A stretch of 10,680 nt of DNA from QHWT01 sp046734675 (GTDB taxonomy: Bacteria > Acidobacteriota > Vicinamibacteria > Vicinamibacterales > 2-12-FULL-66-21). Positions 1 to 6,284 of this stretch are shown here, piece after piece. The DNA lies in contig JBKPRU010000167.1 of assembly GCA_046734675.1 (NCBI GenBank), positions 1 to 10,680 on the forward strand. Reading direction: 5' to 3'. The notes under the pieces are model-generated. The model made no database searches, was not told the DNA's origin, and saw only the letters and a program-made list of their open reading frames with translations. The position numbers and the translations under genes are program-made. Numbering within the stretch: position 1 is the stretch's first letter; each line of letters opens with the position of its first letter.

Positions 1-24
1 GCACGCGGGAAGGCAGGCTCGCCG

Positions 25-1305
25 TTGGCCACGCGTAAGCCGCGGGTTGCCGTGATACTCGTGACGGCGTGCCTTGCGTCGGCTTGCGGCGCACACGTGC
101 CACCCGAGCTGCCGGGGCGCGCGCTCACGCTCAACGCGCACGCCCTGACACTGCATTTTGCCAACGGCGCCACGGCGTCGGAGGCCACGCTCAAGCCGCT
201 CATCGTGTTCGCGACCGGCGACGGTGGAATGCATCGCAAGGATCTCGCGACGTATCACCATCTCGTCTCCTGGGGCTACCCCATCGTCGCGTTCGACGCT
301 CACGATTACGTCAAACATCTCGGCTCCGCCTCGGACACGACGACCCCGGAGCGGCTTGCGTCAGATTACGCGCAGATCATCGCGACGGCCCGCCAGGTGC
401 TGGCTCTTGGCGTCGCGCATCCGGTCGTCTTGGTAGGCGTCTCACGAGGCGCGGGCCTGTCGGTGGTCGCGGCAGGCGAGGGAGGGTTGCGCGGCGGCGT
501 CGCGGGAGTCGTCGCGGTCGCGCTGACTCAGGAAGAGGAGTACGTGCAGTGGTATCGGCGCCTGGCGCACGAAGGTGACGCGCACCGCGTCATGGTCGAC
601 GTCTACGAGTACCTGCCACTGCTCGAAGACCTGCCGCTGGCGGTCATTCAGTCCACGCGGGACCACTACCTGCCGGCCGAGACCGCGCGCATGCTGTTCG
701 GCGTCGACACGCCGCGCCGGCGGCTGATCGCCATCGAGGCGCGCAATCACAGCTTCGGCGGCGCGCGCGACCAGCTGTATGCCGCACTCCAGTCGGCGCT
801 CGTGTGGGTGACGGGATCGGTCGCAACCATCTCTTACTGCGCGGGGGGCCACACCCCCGCGCGCTGCGGGCCGTCTCGCGAACGTCGCTCGCGGCGATCG
901 CAGGCGCTCTCCGGAGATAGTCCCGGCCAAAAATTGGCCACGCGGCCGACTCCCCGCCCTCTGGAATCGAGGTCGGCGCCGCGCTTCGGCCAATCGGTTG
1001 TCCTTGGCGTCGGGGTACGAAATCGCGACTCTCGCGGTTTTCCTCAGCAAATCGCCTTGGCGGAAGCCTTGCTATGTCGTCGCGCACCTATGACCTTCGA
1101 CGAACGGAGAAAAGAACAACGACGCGCCGTGTCGCGCGGAGGCCGGAGGCTCGAGGACTGGGTCCCGGTGCGCCGGTGCGCGTGCGAGGCAGGCGACACC
1201 CGCGTCGGTGAAGGGATCCACTTCGAGTGGCGGCAGTGCAAAGCGTGTGGTGCGGTCTGGCCTACGCTTTGCGCTCCCGCCTTTGCCGACTACCTCGAGG
1301 TCTGA
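25..1305 (+). CDS. Exported AcvB/VirJ-type alpha/beta hydrolase with an in-frame C-terminal extension
   Basis: The N-terminal ~265 residues form an alpha/beta-hydrolase fold resembling the VirJ/AcvB virulence-protein domain. A basic start plus hydrophobic stretch ends at Cys21 (context LASAC), so it is an exported protein or perhaps a lipoprotein; the lipobox is imperfect. After this come a GDGG loop (65-68), the nucleophile elbow GVSRG with Ser140, Asp213 in STRDHYLP and His242 in ARNHSFGG, giving a complete Ser-Asp-His triad. Known VirJ/AcvB proteins act in the periplasm; the substrate here is unknown. The TTG start at 25 is weakly supported: the frame is open to the window edge, so the start could lie upstream, and GTG at 52 would lose the basic residues. 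The hydrolase domain ends near base 820-835. The next ~90 codons are low-complexity and Arg/Pro-rich and run through a palindromic repeat. The final 71 codons look like a separate small protein. The domain call is fairly safe; the C-terminus is doubtful. Confidence 0.72.
   Translation: MATRKPRVAVILVTACLASACGAHVPPELPGRALTLNAHALTLHFANGATASEATLKPLIVFATGDGGMHRKDLATYHHLVSWGYPIVAFDAHDYVKHLGSASDTTTPERLASDYAQIIATARQVLALGVAHPVVLVGVSRGAGLSVVAAGEGGLRGGVAGVVAVALTQEEEYVQWYRRLAHEGDAHRVMVDVYEYLPLLEDLPLAVIQSTRDHYLPAETARMLFGVDTPRRRLIAIEARNHSFGGARDQLYAALQSALVWVTGSVATISYCAGGHTPARCGPSRERRSRRSQALSGDSPGQKLATRPTPRPLESRSAPRFGQSVVLGVGVRNRDSRGFPQQIALAEALLCRRAPMTFDERRKEQRRAVSRGGRRLEDWVPVRRCACEAGDTRVGEGIHFEWRQCKACGAVWPTLCAPAFADYLEV
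839..892 (+). repeat. Dispersed palindromic repeat, copy A
   Basis: A 9-bp perfect stem, GCGCGGGGG (839-847) and CCCCCGCGC (854-862), closes a 6-base loop. The stem is followed by a tail reading CTGCGGGC and CGTCTCGC. The 19-base string ACCCCCGCGCGCTGCGGGC at 853-871 occurs exactly, reverse-complemented, at 5327-5345. The next 8 bases also match after a one-base gap. There is no T-run after the stem, so it is not a classical intrinsic terminator. It lies where the hydrolase domain ends and is read through in frame. Confidence 0.7.
925..939. promoter_or_regulatory. Short perfect inverted repeat GGCCAA-AAA-TTGGCC
   Basis: Two 6-base perfect arms flank an AAA spacer in an otherwise GC-rich stretch upstream of the small Cys-pair ORF. 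A further GGCCAA follows around 985. The dyad could be a regulator-binding site for the downstream small gene, or chance. No partner regulator is visible nearby. Confidence 0.2.
1058..1073 (+). promoter_or_regulatory. Possible sigma-54 (-24/-12) promoter
   Basis: TGGC at 1058-1061 and TTGCT at 1069-1073 have exactly the spacing of the RpoN consensus TGGCACG-N4-TTGCW. The middle three positions (GGA for ACG) do not match. A transcript would begin near 1084, only a few bases before the ATG at 1090, so the message would be almost leaderless. Activator sites were not identified. It would support an independent small gene at 1090-1305, but a chance match is quite possible. Confidence 0.28.
1090..1305 (+). 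CDS. Putative small Arg-rich, four-cysteine (zinc-ribbon-like) protein
   Basis: The last 71 codons of the 25-1305 frame read well as an independent protein starting at ATG 1090. The N-terminus is rich in Arg (DERRKEQRR and RGGRR, residues 4-20). Two Cys pairs follow, C30-x-C32 and C50-x-x-C53 (CKAC), which could bind one zinc. The composition differs clearly from the Pro/Arg/Ser-rich translation just upstream. No Shine-Dalgarno sequence precedes the ATG, but a sigma-54-like motif lies 17 bases upstream. Function is unknown; binding of nucleic acid or another partner is only a guess. The alternative is that it really is the C-terminal domain of the hydrolase, since no stop codon separates them. 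Confidence 0.45.
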   Translation: MTFDERRKEQRRAVSRGGRRLEDWVPVRRCACEAGDTRVGEGIHFEWRQCKACGAVWPTLCAPAFADYLEV

Positions 1306-1339
1306 GCGCAGACCAGCTGGTCGCAGTCTTTGCCAACAT

Positions 1340-1416
1340 CACGTAGGGCGGGTCTTCAGCCCCGCCTCGCAAGGTGGCGGCGGCACCTGACGACGCCGGG
1401 AGACCCGGCCTACGTG
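1340..1416. repeat. REP doublet (BIME-like), converging units
   Basis: Two REP-like units face each other. The left unit (1343-1366) starts with GTAG and continues GGCGGG...CCCGCC, a 6-bp stem with a short loop. The right unit, read on the minus strand from 1413 to 1395, is GTAGGCCGGGTCTCCCGGC, a GTAG head plus a 6-bp hairpin. The outer ends CACGTAG and CTACGTG pair perfectly, so the whole 77 bases can fold. A small AGGTG/CACCT hairpin (1372-1388) sits in the centre. A GTAG head followed by a palindrome is the hallmark of REP sequences mobilised by RAYT (TnpA-REP) transposases. It fills most of the gap between the genes ending at 1305 and starting at 1493. Confidence 0.75.
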
Positions 1417-1482
1417 GAACCCAATGGAGCCAACGCGGCGACGTTCGAACTTTCAGTGCGCTTCCTCCGTCCAGTAGCGGAT

Positions 1483-1487
1483 GGAGG
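1483..1487 (+). promoter_or_regulatory. Ribosome binding site GGAGG choosing the ATG at 1493
   Basis: GGAGG ends 5 bases before ATG 1493, an ideal spacing. The in-frame ATG at 1481 overlaps this site and has no comparable one, so translation should begin at 1493. Confidence 0.65.
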
Positions 1488-1492
1488 CGGGC

Positions 1493-2071
1493 ATGAAATT
1501 CGCGATGCTGGCGCTTGCGGCGGCGGTCCTCGTAGCGGTTCCCTCCAGTGCTCGGTCCACGCAATCAGCGGATCGGACGTTTTCCAAAGGCGGAACGGTG
1601 CGGCTGAATCTTGCGGCCGCGGCCTACCGCATCCGTGGACGCGCCGACGACCGCATCCAGGTGCGGTGGTCCACCACCAAGACCTACCTGCAGGATCGGA
1701 TTCACGCGGACATCGAGGTGAAGGGCTCTCGAGCCACCATCTGGACGATTGCGCCGCACAACAGCGGCGCCCGCTTCGAGATCGATCTGCCGATGCGTTC
1801 CGACCTGGACGTCGATCTGAACGCGGGCGATCTCGAGGTCCGGGACGTGGAAGGCAACAAGAACCTGTCGATGTGGGCCGGCGACGTGACGATCGACGTC
1901 GGCGACGCGCAGCAATATCGCGCGGTCGACGCGACGGTCCGCTTCGGCGAGATTTCCGCGCCGCCGTTCCATCGCTCCACCGGCGGCATCTTCCGATCGC
2001 TCTCGTGGTCGGGGCCGGGCAAGTACCGCGTCCGCGCGAAGCTCTTCGCCGGTGACTTGAAGCTGCGCTGA
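1493..2071 (+). CDS. Small exported beta-strand-repeat protein (DUF4097-like)
   Basis: The 192-residue product begins with a typical signal peptide (MKFAMLALAAAVLVAVPSSA), probably cut after SSA near residue 20. The mature part is a run of short alternating beta strands with recurring Gly-Asp turns: AGDLEVRDVEG, then AGDVTIDVGD, then FAGDLKLR at the end. This pattern is typical of DUF4097/adhesin-like beta-helical repeat proteins, which are usually periplasmic or surface proteins of unknown function. There is no anchor or membrane segment after the signal peptide. The start at 1493 is supported by GGAGG; starting at 1481 would add four residues. The stop lies six bases from the converging histidine kinase gene, with no terminator hairpin between. 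The DUF4097 call rests on pattern resemblance, not on a specific motif. Confidence 0.7.
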   Translation: MKFAMLALAAAVLVAVPSSARSTQSADRTFSKGGTVRLNLAAAAYRIRGRADDRIQVRWSTTKTYLQDRIHADIEVKGSRATIWTIAPHNSGARFEIDLPMRSDLDVDLNAGDLEVRDVEGNKNLSMWAGDVTIDVGDAQQYRAVDATVRFGEISAPPFHRSTGGIFRSLSWSGPGKYRVRAKLFAGDLKLR

Positions 2072-2077
2072 GCGCGC

Positions 2078-3904
2078 CTAGGTCGATGCCGTGTCGCGCG
2101 CCTGGTCCCGCTGGCCGGGCGCCGGCTCCGTGCCCGCCGGGGGCACCGGCAACAGCACCCGGAACGTCGAACCCTGTCCTTCGCCCGCGCTTTCCGCCGT
2201 CACGGTCCCGCCGTGCAGCTCGACGAGATGCCGCACGATCGCCAGGCCGAGGCCGAGCCCGCCGTAGCGCCGCCGCAGGCCGGCGTCCGCCTGGCGGAAA
2301 CGTTCGAACACATAGGGCAAAAACTCCGCGGGGATGCCCGTGCCGCTGTCGCGGATCGCGATCTCGACCTGGCGTCCGACGCGCGACACGCTGAGATCGA
2401 CGGTGCCGCGCTCCGGCGTGAACTTGATGGCGTTCGACAGCAGGTTCCATACGATCTGCTGCAGACGATCCGGGTCGCCGGCGATTGGCTCGAGGTCCGG
2501 CGCGACGCGCGTGGTGAAGGCGATCGACTTGGCGGAGATTGCCGACTGAAGCGTCTCGACGGCGCGATGAATGACGCCCGAGAGATCGACCGCACGCGAC
2601 TCGATGCGCAGCTTTCCGCTGATCGCGCGTGAGACGTCCAGCAGGTCGTCGATGAGCCGCGTCTGCGCCAGGGCGTTGCGCTCGACCGCCGCCAACGCCC
2701 GGAGCTGCTGCTCGCGGGTCATGTCCTTGCCGGCGAGGACGCGCACCCACCCGTAGATCGCCGTCAAGGGCGTCCGCAGTTCGTGCGACACGGTCATCAG
2801 GAATTCGTCTTTGAGATAGCCGGCCGCTTCCGTCTCGCGGCGGGCGCGCTGTTCCTTCTCCAGCGCGTCCTCCAGTCGTTCATTCGCCGCGCGCAGCCGG
2901 TCCGACTCGATACGCTGCACGTCCAGCAGGTCCTGTTCGGCCTTGCCCCGCGCGTTCATCTCGCGGAACACGACGCCAACCATGCCGGCCACGAGGAACG
3001 CGAGCGCGCCAAGCGCGATCGCGGACGATCGCACCTGACGATCCCAGTCGGCGAGCACCTCGTCGCGGCTGATCGACACGCCGACGACGAGTGGCGGCGA
3101 GTCAATCGTGCGGTAGGCGGTGATGAACTCCGGACCCCCTTCCTGCAGCGGACGCGCGATCACGCCCCGCGGATTCGATTGCGCCGCCTGCAGGATCGGA
3201 TTGTCGGTGGCCGCCTCGTTGATCGGGTTCGTGTCCGACGGCTCGCGAAAGAGCACGACACCATCGGGATGGAGGACCCACGTCAGGCCCTGGCGTCCGA
3301 CGTCGACGGTGCGGAAGAATTCGCGGTAGCGCTCCGGCAGGAGCACCGCCACGACCGCGCCGTCGAAGGCACCGTCCGCCCTGGTCAGGCGGCGGCCAAT
3401 CGGCAGGATGTACGACTTCGGCTCGACGACGGTCTGAAAGGGTCGATCGACGACCAGCACGTCGCGATCGAGCGTCGAGAGCTGCTTGAAGATGTAGTTG
3501 TCCCGGCGTGAGGCGCCGATGATGGCGGACTGGGTCGAGTGCAGGATCGTGCCGGCGGCGTCCGTCACGGTAATCGATCCGCCGCCCGGCAGCGCCGCTT
3601 TCGCGGCGGCCAGGATCGGATCCCACGCCTCGGCTCCGGCGCCCGGGCCGCCCACGCGCCGGGCGTGCACGATCAGTTGCCGGAGCGACTGGTCGGCGAG
3701 CGCGAACGAGCCGCGCACATACTCCGACAGCACGAACGCGAGATTCTCGGCGCGCGCCTGGGCGCCGTTGAGCGCCCGGCGCCGCGCGACATTCAGGTGG
3801 TTCGCCTGCATCGCGACGACCAACACGAACACGGTCGCGGTGAAGGCGACGACAAGGAATTTCGGGCGGCGCTGCAGCGCCGCGAAGGGGCCCGTCGAGC
3901 GCAA
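2078..3904 (-). CDS. Membrane CACHE-domain sensor histidine kinase
   Basis: Domains in order for a 608-residue product: TM1 (~16-32); an extracytoplasmic double-CACHE-like sensor (~105-280, with DAAGTILHSTQS and VLHPDGVVL); TM2 (~293-313); a charged coiled coil (~315-366); the HisKA phosphoacceptor with His374 in VSHELRTPL; the N box NLLSNAIKF (487-495); the G1 box DSGTGI (519-524); the F box FERF; and the G2 box GGLGLGLAI. It should autophosphorylate and pass phosphate to a response regulator, none of which is in the window. There is no PAS or receiver domain. It lies just downstream of the APC permease on the same strand, probably in one operon, and CACHE domains often bind amino acids or other small metabolites. 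The start is uncertain: no ATG fits the N-terminus. TTG at 3904 is my choice, and GTG at 3967 would overlap the permease gene. The tail after residue 587 is a Pro/charged extension. Confidence 0.88.
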   Translation of the reverse strand: MRSTGPFAALQRRPKFLVVAFTATVFVLVVAMQANHLNVARRRALNGAQARAENLAFVLSEYVRGSFALADQSLRQLIVHARRVGGPGAGAEAWDPILAAAKAALPGGGSITVTDAAGTILHSTQSAIIGASRRDNYIFKQLSTLDRDVLVVDRPFQTVVEPKSYILPIGRRLTRADGAFDGAVVAVLLPERYREFFRTVDVGRQGLTWVLHPDGVVLFREPSDTNPINEAATDNPILQAAQSNPRGVIARPLQEGGPEFITAYRTIDSPPLVVGVSISRDEVLADWDRQVRSSAIALGALAFLVAGMVGVVFREMNARGKAEQDLLDVQRIESDRLRAANERLEDALEKEQRARRETEAAGYLKDEFLMTVSHELRTPLTAIYGWVRVLAGKDMTREQQLRALAAVERNALAQTRLIDDLLDVSRAISGKLRIESRAVDLSGVIHRAVETLQSAISAKSIAFTTRVAPDLEPIAGDPDRLQQIVWNLLSNAIKFTPERGTVDLSVSRVGRQVEIAIRDSGTGIPAEFLPYVFERFRQADAGLRRRYGGLGLGLAIVRHLVELHGGTVTAESAGEGQGSTFRVLLPVPPAGTEPAPGQRDQARDTAST

Positions 3905-3930
3905 GGTCGAGGAGGATTGTACTCCGCCCG

Positions 3931-5259
3931 TCAGTCGGTCCCCCCGCCGCCGTGCCGCACCACCCACACATACACGGGCAGCCCGCCCAGGAGGAGGACG
4001 AACCCCCAGTAGACCACCTCCGCGCCGGCACCGATGATCGCGTAGAGCGCGTACGCGAAGGCGAGCGCGGCGATGCCCGCGGCGGCGCGGGTCATACGCA
4101 CCGCGCGCGCCTCGTGCCCGAGCATGAAGCCCGCGAGCGAGCAGAACGCATACGGCACGAGCGTGCTGAGCGTCGAGAGCAGGATGATGAACGTGAAGAG
4201 CTGGACGAGCGTCCGGCTGAAGTTCATCGCGATGAGGCCGCTTGCCAGGATCGCCGCGATGATCATCGCGCGGGCGGGCGTGCCGGTCGGCGAGCGCGCC
4301 CCGAACACGCCCGGGAACAGCCCGTCCTCGGCGACCGCCAGCGGCAGCTGGCCGGCCATCAGGATCCACCCGTTCAGCGCGCCGAAGCACGAGATCGCGG
4401 CACCCACGGCGACGAACGCGGCCGCCTGAGGTCCGATGAGCACGCGCGCCGCGTCGGCGTACGGCGCGGTCGAGGCGCCAAGCGCGGCGGGGGCGAGGAC
4501 CCCCATCACGCCGACGGTACTAATAATGTAGATAGCAGCGGTGACGACCGTGCCCGTGACGGTCGCGCGCGGGATCGTCTTCTCGGGCGTCTCGATGCTG
4601 TCGGCCGGCACGGTCGCGCACTCGAGTCCGAGAAACGCCCACAGCGTCAAGGTTGCGGTTGCCGAGATCGCCGCCGCGACGCTCTGTCCGTTCGTCGTCG
4701 CCAACGCGAAGTGCGAGGGATCGATCGCGAAGAGTCCGCCGAGGCCGACGAGCGCGAGCGGCAGCACTTTGAGAATCGTCGTGGCGAGCTGGAGGCGGCC
4801 GGCGGCGCGAACGCCGATCGCGTTGAGCGCGGTGAGAAGACAGACGAAGCCAATGGCCAGCAGCGCCGCCGACGAGGGAACACGCACGATCGACGGGAGG
4901 AAGGGATCGAGGTAACCCACGAGCGCGACGGCGAGCGCCGCCTCGGAGGACCAAATCGAGATCCAGTAGCCCCATGCGACGAGGAAGCCGGCCAGATCGC
5001 CGAACGCCTGTCGCGTGTAGGCATAGGGGCCCCCCGCTTTCGGATTCAATCGCGCGAGGCGCGCGAACACGAGCGCGAGCAGGACGGAGCCCGTCGCCGA
5101 CACGCACCAGCCGATCAGGCTGATGCCGCCATACGGCGCGAGCGATGCGGGCAGCAGGAAGACGCCGGACCCGATCATGTTCCCCATGACGAGCGCGACG
5201 GCGGTCCAGAAGCCAAGCACGCGGCGCGTGGGTGGGGAGGTCACCGACGGGAGGGTCAT
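3931..5259 (-). CDS. APC-superfamily amino acid/polyamine antiporter, AdiC-like
   Basis: The 442-residue integral membrane protein has about 12 hydrophobic segments and the APC signature GNMIGSGVFLLP (26-37) in TM1. It aligns without obvious gaps to E. coli AdiC (arginine/agmatine antiporter) as I recall that sequence, at a constant offset of five residues. Equivalents of the AdiC substrate-pathway residues are present: Asn27, the Gly30-Ser31-Gly32 loop, Tyr79, Tyr98, Trp207 (LTLWAF), Glu213 and Trp298 (NGWILMAGQ). The AdiC Asn101 position holds Glu106. It is therefore probably a cytoplasmic-membrane exchanger or uptake carrier for an amino acid or amine; the exact substrate cannot be read. 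It is probably co-transcribed with the CACHE histidine kinase 26 bases downstream. The ATG at 5259 has no strong Shine-Dalgarno sequence. It diverges from the dioxygenase gene across a 146-base region. Confidence 0.88.
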   Translation of the reverse strand: MTLPSVTSPPTRRVLGFWTAVALVMGNMIGSGVFLLPASLAPYGGISLIGWCVSATGSVLLALVFARLARLNPKAGGPYAYTRQAFGDLAGFLVAWGYWISIWSSEAALAVALVGYLDPFLPSIVRVPSSAALLAIGFVCLLTALNAIGVRAAGRLQLATTILKVLPLALVGLGGLFAIDPSHFALATTNGQSVAAAISATATLTLWAFLGLECATVPADSIETPEKTIPRATVTGTVVTAAIYIISTVGVMGVLAPAALGASTAPYADAARVLIGPQAAAFVAVGAAISCFGALNGWILMAGQLPLAVAEDGLFPGVFGARSPTGTPARAMIIAAILASGLIAMNFSRTLVQLFTFIILLSTLSTLVPYAFCSLAGFMLGHEARAVRMTRAAAGIAALAFAYALYAIIGAGAEVVYWGFVLLLGGLPVYVWVVRHGGGGTD

Positions 5260-5300
5260 TGTCGCGGGATGGTACCACGCGACGGCGGAGCGCCTGCGGC

Positions 5301-5359
5301 CTCGGCGAGCGAGCGAAGCGAGACGAGCCCGCAGCGCGCGGGGGTGGGGCCCCGCGCGC
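5301..5359 (-). repeat. Dispersed palindromic repeat, copy B
   Basis: A 10-bp perfect stem, GCGCGCGGGG (5334-5343) and CCCCGCGCGC (5350-5359), closes a 6-base GTGGGG loop. It is preceded by an AGCGAGCGAAGCGAGACGAG-type flank. On the minus strand it reads the same conserved string as copy A at 853-879, so the two copies are inverted relative to each other. It occupies the divergent intergenic region between the APC permease and the dioxygenase and may affect transcription there. There is no T-run. Confidence 0.7.
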
Positions 5360-5395
5360 CCTGAGTAAAGTTGACGGAAGACGGAAGAGCAAGAC

Positions 5396-5399
5396 GGAG
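5396..5399 (+). promoter_or_regulatory. Ribosome binding site GGAG setting the start at 5406
   Basis: GGAG lies 6 bases before ATG 5406. It rules against the longer in-frame start upstream, which would translate the palindromic repeat. It is the last of three GACGGA repeats at 5373-5399 (GACGGAAG, GACGGAAG, GACGGAGA). Confidence 0.6.
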
Positions 5400-5405
5400 A
5401 AACGC

Positions 5406-6284
5406 ATGGCGGAGCAGCACGGAATCGCGCCGGCAGGCTTTCGGCTCACAGGTGACGTGCGTCTTGGTCCCGTGCGCCTGCAGGTGCGCGACCTGGAGCG
5501 GTCGCTCGCCTACTACCGCGACACGCTCGGCCTGCGCGTCGCCTCGCGCCAGGGGAACACCGCGACGTTGACGCCGCACGATGACGACCACGTGCTGATC
5601 GAGCTGTGCGAGAAGGCGGGCGTGAAGCCGGTGCCGCACGGCGGCGTGCTCGGGTTGTACCACTTCGCGATCCTGCTGCCGGATCGCGCGGCGCTGGGAC
5701 GCTTCATCGCACACCTCGCGTCCCAGGGGCTGCGCGCCGGGATGGCGGATCACGCCGTCAGCGAAGCGATCTACCTCACCGATCCGGATGGCCTCGGGAT
5801 CGAGGTCTACGCCGATCGCCCGCGCAGCACGTGGCGGTACGATGGCCCGCAGCTATACATGACGACGAAGCCGCTCGATGTGCGCAGTCTCGTGAGTGCG
5901 GGAGGCGATCAGGCGTGGACCGGGATGCCGCGCGGGACGGTGATCGGCCACGTCCACCTGCACGTCGGCGACCTCGATGAAGCGGCGACCTTCTATCACT
6001 CCGCGCTCGGGTTCGACAAGGTCGTATGGAACTATCCCGGCGCGTTGTTCCTTTCGGCCGACGGCTATCACCATCATCTCGGCACGAACACGTGGTCGTC
6101 GGGCCCTCCGGCTGCGGACGATCACGCGCGTCTGCTCTCGTGGGACATCACCGTCGCGGACCGTGAACAGGCGCGCGGGGCGGCGGAAAGTCTGAAAGGC
6201 GCCGGGTATGCCGTCACGGAAGAACCGGACGCATGGCGCGTGGCCGACCCATGGGGCACCGTCGTGAGACTTCGAACCCGATGA
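5406..6284 (+). CDS. catE: VOC-family two-domain dioxygenase, CatE-like (catechol-2,3-dioxygenase type)
   Basis: The 292-residue product has four beta-alpha-beta-beta-beta modules of the vicinal-oxygen-chelate fold (about 20-68, 83-137, 180-230, 243-290). It carries strings typical of Bacillus CatE/YfiE: YHFAILLP (85-92), SEAIYLTDPDG, GIEVYADRP (131-139), MTTKPLD, GHVHLHVGDL (181-190) and YHHHLGTNTW (221-230). Candidate metal ligands are His86, Glu133, His182/184/186 and His222-224. The first strand (GPVRLQV) has Arg where many relatives have His, and the last strand ends VVRLR without the classical Glu. The family opens aromatic rings of catechols with Fe(II) in the cytoplasm, but many CatE-like proteins are untested, so the substrate is uncertain. 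The start is fixed by GGAG at 5396. Its stop overlaps the next start as ATGA, so the two genes should be translationally coupled. Confidence 0.82.
   Translation: MAEQHGIAPAGFRLTGDVRLGPVRLQVRDLERSLAYYRDTLGLRVASRQGNTATLTPHDDDHVLIELCEKAGVKPVPHGGVLGLYHFAILLPDRAALGRFIAHLASQGLRAGMADHAVSEAIYLTDPDGLGIEVYADRPRSTWRYDGPQLYMTTKPLDVRSLVSAGGDQAWTGMPRGTVIGHVHLHVGDLDEAATFYHSALGFDKVVWNYPGALFLSADGYHHHLGTNTWSSGPPAADDHARLLSWDITVADREQARGAAESLKGAGYAVTEEPDAWRVADPWGTVVRLRTR

Noticed and set aside
839..862. Hairpin as an intrinsic terminator for the hydrolase
   Set aside because: The stem is strong but is followed by GC-rich sequence, not a T-run, and the same motif recurs at 5334-5359 away from any gene end, so it fits a dispersed repeat better.
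1410..2750. 446-codon minus-strand frame
   Set aside because: It overlaps the kinase catalytic domain in another frame, and the histidine kinase motifs are all in the other frame.
3905..4390. N-terminal extension of the kinase frame up to 4390
   Set aside because: It lies within the permease gene in another frame and translates to Arg-rich sequence with no signal. The real protein begins next to its first membrane segment, near 3904.
3952..5364. 470-codon open frame on the plus strand
   Set aside because: It is antisense to the APC permease, and its translation is charged low-complexity sequence without recognisable motifs.
5371..5400. TTGACG as a -35 box for the dioxygenase
   Set aside because: No acceptable -10 box follows at 16-18 bases, and the position would put transcription start at or beyond the start codon.
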